Origin: an uncultured Lachnospiraceae bacterium
Lineage (GTDB): Bacteria > Bacillota > Clostridia > Lachnospirales > Lachnospiraceae
Assembly: GCA_910579395.1 (NCBI GenBank)
Contig: CAJTUC010000009.1
Coordinates: 1-64,000 of the forward strand
DNA: 64,000 bases
Direction: 5' to 3'
Shown: one piece after another, positions 58,166 through 64,000 of the stretch
Layout of the letters: each line of letters starts with the position of its first letter
Position numbering within the stretch: position 1 is the stretch's first letter
The notes under the pieces: generated by a model
Told to the model about the DNA's origin: nothing
Seen by the model: the letters and a program-made list of their open reading frames with translations, nothing else
The model's database searches: none
Program-made: the position numbers and the translations under genes

Positions 58166-58957
58166 CTAACTTCGATGGAAAATACCTGTTATTTTTGTCC
58201 AGAAAGAAATGCCTCGTTCAAAGTCCAGAAAAGGAACTTCTTTCCCGTTAACTCTGTAACAGATATTCTGATAGGCCTGTCCGGCAAGAGTATTGCTTCC
58301 GACTAACGGTTCGCCCTGATTTGTGGCGATAACGACGTTTTCATCATCTGGTACCAGTCCGATCAACGGAATGGATAAAATATCCACCACATCATCGGAG
58401 GACATCATATCGCCTCTTTTAATCATATCATAACGAATCCGATTGATGATAAGGTCGATTTTCTGTATTTCGTTTGCTTCCAACAATCCGATAATCCGGT
58501 CCGCATCCCGGATAGAAGAAACTTCAGGCGTCGTAACGACTAACGCCCTGTCAGCTCCGGCAATGGCATTTTGAAATCCCTGTTCAATTCCGGCCGGACA
58601 ATCCAGAATAATATAATCGAATTGGTCTTTTAAATGGCTTATCATTTTTACCATCTGTGCGGGATTTACTGCACTTTTATCCCTTGTCTGTGCAGACGGT
58701 AAGAGAAATAGCGTCGGGTAACGCTTATCCCTCACAAGCGCCTGTTTGATTCGGCAGTTGCCTTCTACGACATCTACCAGATTGTAAACAATGCGGCTTT
58801 CAAGCCCCATGACCACATCCAGATTCCGCAGCCCGATATCCGTATCGATCAAAATGACCTTTTTGCCCATGGCAGCCAGACCTGTACCAACGTTTGCTGA
58901 AGTAGTGGTCTTTCCTACCCCGCCTTTCCCTGATGTGACGACAATTACTTCACTCAT
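58166..58957 (-). CDS. minD: Septum-site determining ATPase MinD
   Basis: A 263-residue ParA-type ATPase: deviant Walker A GKGGVGKTT, switch I DTDIGLRNLD and Walker B DYIILDCPAG. The C-terminal end (FWTKITGIFHR) is the amphipathic membrane helix. ATG 58957 with GGAGG seven bases upstream is preferred to TTG 58963. Confidence 0.95.
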   Translation of the reverse strand: MSEVIVVTSGKGGVGKTTTSANVGTGLAAMGKKVILIDTDIGLRNLDVVMGLESRIVYNLVDVVEGNCRIKQALVRDKRYPTLFLLPSAQTRDKSAVNPAQMVKMISHLKDQFDYIILDCPAGIEQGFQNAIAGADRALVVTTPEVSSIRDADRIIGLLEANEIQKIDLIINRIRYDMIKRGDMMSSDDVVDILSIPLIGLVPDDENVVIATNQGEPLVGSNTLAGQAYQNICYRVNGKEVPFLDFERGISFWTKITGIFHRS

Positions 58958-59002
58958 ACTCAAACCTCCAAAATGAATCGTTATCGTCCCCTGAACTTCT
59001 GT

Positions 59003-59683
59003 CTAAATAGGCAGCGCATTCAGTAATTCTTTGGTAATGGCTTCCATCATGACTCGACCGTCTTTTACATAAGCAATTTTGGGCTGAACCTTCGGTTTTA
59101 TTGACCATTTGCTTTGTTTCTCGGATGATTTGTATTTGAATTCACCTATTTTGAGTTTTTCCGGTGACATTTCAAGCGCAACAACGAAATGATGGTCAAG
59201 GCCGTTGCCGCCGGCATAAGCCTGTCCATATAATCCGCCCAGAACAACGATATCCTTACTGGAAATAATACTGGCGCCGGGATAGACATCTCCCATCACG
59301 ATTATGCTGTTTTCCGTCTCCAGCGTCTGACCACCCTTCAGGGTTCCTTTATAGAACTGTCCCACGTTTTCCATTTCATGCTGATGGAATTCGAGCTGCT
59401 GTAAGGCGCGGATATAATTTTGATTGTTCTCGTCATCTTTACCGATAATACAAATAATATTCAAGGAAGAATTATCGGAAATCACATTCAGAACTTCCCG
59501 TTCTTCCGCTTCCGTCAGTTTTCTTCCCTCAAAGGAGATTCCCATATGGGCATCTTTGAAAAATTGTGCGGATTCCTTGAATTTTACAGCAATTTCCTCA
59601 AGCAGTCTGTCAAATGGCATTGCATCATCCAGATAAAGTGACAAACCGTTCGGAAAACTTTTAATTATGACTGGATTTTTCAT
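59003..59683 (-). CDS. minC: Septum-site determining protein MinC
   Basis: A 226-residue FtsZ inhibitor. Residues 1-100 form the FtsZ-binding N domain; residues about 110-215 form the right-handed beta-helix (GGQTLETENSIIVMGDVYPGASIISSKDIVVLGGLYGQAYAG). It lies 45 bases before minD and just after the PBP2 gene. Confidence 0.93.
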   Translation of the reverse strand: MKNPVIIKSFPNGLSLYLDDAMPFDRLLEEIAVKFKESAQFFKDAHMGISFEGRKLTEAEEREVLNVISDNSSLNIICIIGKDDENNQNYIRALQQLEFHQHEMENVGQFYKGTLKGGQTLETENSIIVMGDVYPGASIISSKDIVVLGGLYGQAYAGGNGLDHHFVVALEMSPEKLKIGEFKYKSSEKQSKWSIKPKVQPKIAYVKDGRVMMEAITKELLNALPI

Positions 59684-59698
59684 ACTGAAACCACTCCT

Positions 59699-62581
59699 TT
59701 AATCTCCATTGATCAGGCCGCCTTCCAATGTTCCTGCAGTACCTGTAATGATCTCGCTTTCATCTGCGAGCCCATAATAATATTTATAAATCTCTCTTGC
59801 AATCTGCGCGGCATAGTCAGAATTATAACCATTGGCCACACGAACGACGACGCAGATCTCCGGGTCTTCATAAGGCGCGTAACTGACAAAAAGCGCGTGG
59901 TTCGGATGGGAAGTACTCTCCTGTGCGGTACCTGTTTTGCCGGCAACGTTGACGCCAAGGTCCGAATAATAACTTTTTCCTTCCACGACTCTGCGCATTC
60001 CAAGATGAATTGCATTCCAATAAGAAGCATCCATATCGATTCGGTTACGCACTTCGGCATGATTCTCTTTTTCGTTTTCCCCGTTATGATCTGTAATTTT
60101 ATCTATTAATGTTAAATTATAACATATTCCGCTGTTCGCAACAGTTGTAACATATCGCGCCAGTCCGACGGTCGTATAGTTATTCGTACCCTGCCCGATT
60201 GCAGAACGGACGGAATCCAGATCGGAGACTTTCGGGTCATACTCTTCTATTTCCACGCCCGAAGGCTCTGATAGGCCATACATATCCGCATATTTTGCGA
60301 GCTGATTCAGGCCGACTTCGCTATTGTAAGTATTATCGACAGTGCCGAGCCTGTAACCGACTTCATAAAAGAACCAGTTACAGGAATGCTGGATACCTCC
60401 GGTCACATTCAATGCGCCGTGTGCTCCGCCGTTTGCGGCTATCCAGCATCTCGGAGGTTGTGTGATTTTATCAAAAGTACCGATACAGGTTATCGTGTCC
60501 GTCGTGGTGATGACATTTTCCATCAGGCCAGCCGTTGCGGATACCATTTTAAACGTGGAACCGGGAGCCGTTCTCTGCTGGGTTGCGTAATTGTTCATAG
60601 GGCGGGACAGATCGCTCTGCAGGCTTGCAAAATAATCCGCATCGACACCATTTGCCATTTTATTGTTATCATAACTTGGATAAGATACGAGTGCGAGTAC
60701 ATCTCCGGTATTGACATCCGTGATGACAGTCGAACCGGAATACGGCTCCAGAGCCAGCTGGGCCGGCGTAATATCCAGTTGTTCAATACGGTTTCGCATA
60801 AAGGTATATGGCGACAGAGAGCCTCTTTCAAACTGTGCAAGCTCCTCCTCTTCTACTTTCACAATGTTCTGCTCCAAAAGGAGGGAACAGATCTGACGGC
60901 CGGTCAGCTCATCGTTATTGATCATATAACGATAAATTTTTTTCTCAAAATTTGCGCTGACATCCAGCTTTTCAAAAATATAACTGATGATCTTCGCATA
61001 GATTTCCTGGGAATCCGAATACTGTGATATAATATTTAATTTGGATACATCTACCCAGTTCTTTGCGATTACATAATTCAGATATTCACTCAGGCTGATG
61101 ACTTCATCAATTGTCCATGCAATGTAGGTTTCATCATCTTTGTCTATTTCGCTCTGCATAATGATATTGTTATCATAGAGCATAGATACAATAAAACTTT
61201 CATAGACCTGATACTCTTTGGACAATTCATTGTAAGGAGTATTGCCCTCTGTAAGTTCGGTACGCAGCTGTTCAAAAATCCGGGCTTTTTTGTCCAGATA
61301 AGCCTGTGCAACAGCACTTTCTGTTTCTCCGGCAGTCTGAGAAAAGAAACGGCTCGTATCGATAATATTATTTTCAATACACGCATAATAAACATCGTAA
61401 ATCGGAATAATGATATTACTGCTTCCCGCGTTTTCGGCCGGAATATATTCTTTGATATTTTCTATTTTGGCTAACAGAATACTGGCAATCTTCTCTTCAA
61501 GAATATGATAGACCGCCTTTTGAAGTTCCGGATCTATGGTCAGCCAGACATCATTTCCGGCGACCGGTTCCACCCTGTCGCTCGTTTCAATGACTTTTCC
61601 AACATTGTTCACATAGACGATTTCGGAACCTTTCGTTCCCTGAAGCTGTGTTTCCATAGACGCTTCGATGCCCAGCTTTCCAACCGTGTCATTCAGATCA
61701 TAATTCGGATTTTCTTCCTGTAAAAGCGCCAGCTCATCATTGGATATTTTTCCGGTATAACCGAGAATCTGCGCGAAATAGATACTGTCATTATATTCTC
61801 GGATGGTTCCCTCGGCAATCGCGACTCCGTCGAGCACGTCCGCATTTTCCATAACGACGGCAACCGTTTTTTCGGAAACATTATTTGCAACTGTTGTAGC
61901 AATATATTTCTGATAGCTGTTGGCGCTCATGGCATAACGAATCGTAAGGATTTTCAGGACTTCTTCTTTTGTGTAGCCAAGTCCTTCCTGAAAGCTGTTC
62001 TTGTCGTCTTCATCCGCATAACCGCCGATTCCATAACGGGAAGTACTGCATAAATAAGTCATTACCTCATCCGGTGTAGCGGTCCGTTCCTTTTCCTGAA
62101 GATCATCTATCAGGGCATGTCCATAAATATCGGCAAGAAAACGAAGCTGCTGGGTTCCTTCCAGATTAAACTGGTAATTGCCGCCTGCGTCCAAAACGAT
62201 ATTGAAATCATTGATAATATGGTCGCCATTTTGTTCTATCATTTGAATCAACCGGTAGATTGTATCATTCAGATTTGCATTCTTCTCACGGCCCGATTCG
62301 TAAACATCTTCAATCGTAACCGAATATGCCAGTTCGTTATAGGCAAGAAGCTCTCCATTACTTGCATAAATATTCCCCCTTGTCGCTTCGATGGTCCGTG
62401 TTTTTGTAATCCGTAACTGAAAATTATCAAAATATTCTTCACCATTAACAATTTGCAGTTGAAATATCGTGTAAATAAGATAGCTTCCCATACCGAGCAG
62501 GACTAGGACCAATACGAGCAGTCTGGAAGTCACCATATTAAATATATTTTCTTTTAAATGTTCCCATATATTCTCAAACAA
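59699..62581 (-). CDS. mrdA: Penicillin-binding protein 2 (MrdA type) with a large insert
   Basis: A 960-residue class B transpeptidase, much longer than the usual 600-700. A membrane helix spans 20-43, and the dimerisation part includes EATRGNIYASNGELLAYN. The transpeptidase motifs are Ser675-Lys678 (GSTFK), Ser733-Asn735 (HSCNWF) and Lys882-Gly884 (KTGTAQ). Between LTIDPELQ (about 348) and GSTVITDVNTGDVLALVSYP (about 616), where normally only about 20 residues lie, is an acidic helical insert of about 250 residues. It cross-links elongation peptidoglycan with RodA. Its start overlaps mreD by eight bases. Confidence 0.92.
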   Translation of the reverse strand: MFENIWEHLKENIFNMVTSRLLVLVLVLLGMGSYLIYTIFQLQIVNGEEYFDNFQLRITKTRTIEATRGNIYASNGELLAYNELAYSVTIEDVYESGREKNANLNDTIYRLIQMIEQNGDHIINDFNIVLDAGGNYQFNLEGTQQLRFLADIYGHALIDDLQEKERTATPDEVMTYLCSTSRYGIGGYADEDDKNSFQEGLGYTKEEVLKILTIRYAMSANSYQKYIATTVANNVSEKTVAVVMENADVLDGVAIAEGTIREYNDSIYFAQILGYTGKISNDELALLQEENPNYDLNDTVGKLGIEASMETQLQGTKGSEIVYVNNVGKVIETSDRVEPVAGNDVWLTIDPELQKAVYHILEEKIASILLAKIENIKEYIPAENAGSSNIIIPIYDVYYACIENNIIDTSRFFSQTAGETESAVAQAYLDKKARIFEQLRTELTEGNTPYNELSKEYQVYESFIVSMLYDNNIIMQSEIDKDDETYIAWTIDEVISLSEYLNYVIAKNWVDVSKLNIISQYSDSQEIYAKIISYIFEKLDVSANFEKKIYRYMINNDELTGRQICSLLLEQNIVKVEEEELAQFERGSLSPYTFMRNRIEQLDITPAQLALEPYSGSTVITDVNTGDVLALVSYPSYDNNKMANGVDADYFASLQSDLSRPMNNYATQQRTAPGSTFKMVSATAGLMENVITTTDTITCIGTFDKITQPPRCWIAANGGAHGALNVTGGIQHSCNWFFYEVGYRLGTVDNTYNSEVGLNQLAKYADMYGLSEPSGVEIEEYDPKVSDLDSVRSAIGQGTNNYTTVGLARYVTTVANSGICYNLTLIDKITDHNGENEKENHAEVRNRIDMDASYWNAIHLGMRRVVEGKSYYSDLGVNVAGKTGTAQESTSHPNHALFVSYAPYEDPEICVVVRVANGYNSDYAAQIAREIYKYYYGLADESEIITGTAGTLEGGLINGD

Positions 62582-63092
62582 ACTTCTTTTCGCCCCTTTT
62601 CTCCTGCTGTTCCAGGCTGCGGTTCACACGCAGAATGACAGGATACAAAAACAGTGTCACGACTACCGTATAGACCATTTCCGGCAGAATAATATGGACA
62701 AGGTAGTAACTGAAATCAAATTTTCCACGCAGCAGAAACAGAATGACATAGCAGATAATTCCATAAAAAAAGTCGCTGCAGAGAATCAGCGTAATCGGCA
62801 GCTTGATATCTTCCGGATAAAAGATGATGCTGAATTTTCCGTTGGCATAGCCGATATACATATATACCAGCGCATAAAAGCCGATAACGGAACCAAAAAA
62901 GATATCCACGAGCAGACCGCTGAAAAAGCCGATGAGCAGACCATTTTTCTCGCCCCGCATAAAACCGAAAGAGGCGGTCAGTACGATCAGGAGATTCGGA
63001 ACAATGCCGCCAAAAGCGAGTGCGCGGAAAACGGTGCACTGCATCAGGAAACATATAAAAATAAAAAAAGCGGTCACAATAACGCGTTTCAT
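62574..63092 (-). CDS. mreD: Rod shape-determining protein MreD
   Basis: A 172-residue protein with about five or six membrane helices, including the signature-like VPNLLIVLTASFGFMRGEKNGLLIGFFSGLLVD. It is part of the elongasome with MreC. Its ATG at 63092 is preceded by a type 1 element copy on the minus strand and it overlaps the PBP2 gene. Confidence 0.92.
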   Translation of the reverse strand: MKRVIVTAFFIFICFLMQCTVFRALAFGGIVPNLLIVLTASFGFMRGEKNGLLIGFFSGLLVDIFFGSVIGFYALVYMYIGYANGKFSIIFYPEDIKLPITLILCSDFFYGIICYVILFLLRGKFDFSYYLVHIILPEMVYTVVVTLFLYPVILRVNRSLEQQEKRGEKKFV

Positions 63093-63179
63093 GAATCCTT
63101 ATACCCATGCCTTTCCTCATCCTGCGATGTTTGAGCCATCAGGCGCAAACTCGCGATTGAAAATTTCCAATTTTCAACC
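63093..63179 (-). repeat. Type 1 hairpin leader element in front of mreD
   Basis: On the minus strand, hairpin 1 (63155-63179) pairs GGTTGAAAAT with ATTTTCAATC (one wobble), and hairpin 2 (63124-63154) pairs GCGAGTTTG.GCC with GGC.CAAACATCGC. The tail AGGATGAGGAAAGGCATGGG (63104-63123) precedes TATAAGGATTC and ATG 63092. It is nearly identical to the hisB copy 36 kb away. Confidence 0.75.
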
Positions 63180-63191
63180 TTACCTCTTGTC

Positions 63192-64000
63192 TTATTCTTC
63201 GATCGTCTGCTTTAGTTCCAGTATGACAAGAACTTCCTCCAAATGTTCGAAATCTACTGCCGGTGTAATGTATCCTGATTTGGTCAGATTGTTAGAATCG
63301 GTATTGATGGTATTAATGTATCCAATCAGAATGCCCGGAAGGTATTTGTCGCTTATATTGGAAGTTACAATTTTATCGCCTTCCACGACAACGTTATCGC
63401 TGTCCTTCAGCTGTTCAAAAGAAATGATACCGGAAGCATACAGACGCAGGTCTCCGTTGACGACCATATTGTCGGAACTGGACAGTACCATTGCACTTAC
63501 GTTGGAATCGTCGGCAATGATGGCTTTTACCTTAGACCAGTTCGGTCCGGTATCCACAATACGCCCCACCAGACCGCTGCCGGCTATGACATTCATATCG
63601 ATCGCAAGTCCGTCATCCGAACCTTTATTGATGACAAAAGAATAAAACCAGTTGCCGGAATCCCTTGCGATGATTCGTGCGCCGATTTTTTCATATTCAT
63701 CATATTGGGAATCCAGCTCGTACAATTCCCGCAGGCTGGTAAGCTCATACCGGTCCTGCTGTAACCTTGTATTCTCTATCGTCAGATCGTCTATCCGTGC
63801 TTTCAGCATCTCATTTTCTGCGATCAGATCCCGAATCTGCCCAAGTTCTTCCGAGCGGCTGCGTAAAAAACTGCCTGCCGCACTGACACCCTCCTGGAAC
63901 GGGACAATGATATATCCGGCAACAGAACCCAAAGGTCCGCTGAAAATGGTCGTATTGAACGTAAGCAGCACCATACCGGTACATAGAATTGTTAAAATGA
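63192..64000 (-). CDS. mreC: Rod shape-determining protein MreC (5' end outside window)
   Basis: At least 269 residues are visible; the frame stays open to the window edge, where upstream codons continue a hydrophobic helix (ILTILCTGMVLLTF), so the start lies beyond 64000. A coiled coil follows (LIAENEMLKARIDDLTIENTRLQQDR) and then the beta domains with ARIIARDSGNWFYSFVINKGSDDGL and GLVGRIVD. MreC scaffolds the elongation machinery outside the membrane. The gap of 99 bases to mreD contains a type 1 element. Confidence 0.93.
   Translation of the reverse strand, partial: ILTILCTGMVLLTFNTTIFSGPLGSVAGYIIVPFQEGVSAAGSFLRSRSEELGQIRDLIAENEMLKARIDDLTIENTRLQQDRYELTSLRELYELDSQYDEYEKIGARIIARDSGNWFYSFVINKGSDDGLAIDMNVIAGSGLVGRIVDTGPNWSKVKAIIADDSNVSAMVLSSSDNMVVNGDLRLYASGIISFEQLKDSDNVVVEGDKIVTSNISDKYLPGILIGYINTINTDSNNLTKSGYITPAVDFEHLEEVLVILELKQTIEE

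Overview
The window looks like a chromosomal core segment from a moderately AT-rich Firmicute of class Clostridia, most likely Lachnospiraceae. The main evidence is conserved gene order. This includes the radical SAM pair followed by RNase G, rplU, prp, rpmA, obgE, yhbY, nadD, yqeK and rsfS, and also rsmD, coaD and a YlbJ-like gene close together. Other support comes from a short-form hisG paired with hisZ, an L27 with a Prp-cleavable N-terminus, lexA divergent from a yneA-like gene, and a joined mre/pbp2/min/rodA operon. I saw no rRNA, tRNA, CRISPR array, prophage or insertion sequence.

Layout. Positions 1-6979 hold the end of an unknown exported protein, an Rpn-type nuclease, two c-di-GMP-type signalling genes (EAL-HDOD and a membrane GGDEF), an autoregulated-looking HTH/membrane-protein pair and two conserved unknowns. 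Positions 7079-11847 carry a ParE/ParC-type topoisomerase pair with a small membrane-protein gene between them. Positions 11880-23482 carry rsmD, coaD, a coiled-coil protein, two cell-wall amidases, a YlbJ-like protein, pseudouridine synthases (one fused to a HAD phosphatase), a YgiQ radical SAM protein, an SDR and recU. Positions 23479-28765 hold a partial histidine operon (hisZ-G-D-B-IE). Positions 29449-38663 are the RNase G / L21-L27 / obgE ribosome-linked operon, preceded in part by an L21-type leader. Positions 38736-45806 hold a DUF378-type protein, lexA with yneA, unknowns, dtd, an AI-2E-type permease, ttcA and an XerS-like recombinase. Positions 45845-64000 are mostly minus strand: a cytidylate-kinase-like gene, cstA, rluD, lspA, aroB, sepF, yggS, a HlyD-like adaptor, and the elongation/division cluster mreC-mreD-pbp2-minC-minD-minE-rodA-mgsA-dacF.

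The most unusual feature is a set of dispersed hairpin elements in the gaps between genes. Type 1 elements sit directly in front of start codons (hisB, mreD, the SDR, parC, the 4162 gene, and weaker copies at parE, recU and the 22664 amidase). A full copy has a GGTTGAAA hairpin, a second hairpin, and a purine-rich tail close to AGGCTGAGAGAAAGGCATGG that supplies the ribosome-binding site. Type 2 elements are composite hairpins that follow stop codons (cstA, the HlyD-like gene, minE, and compact relatives at yqeK and hisD). They fill nearly every larger gap inside otherwise tight operons. They may be mobile hairpin repeats, RNA-processing sites or regulatory leaders; I know of no described family that they match. 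Recognising them also changes several start-codon choices.
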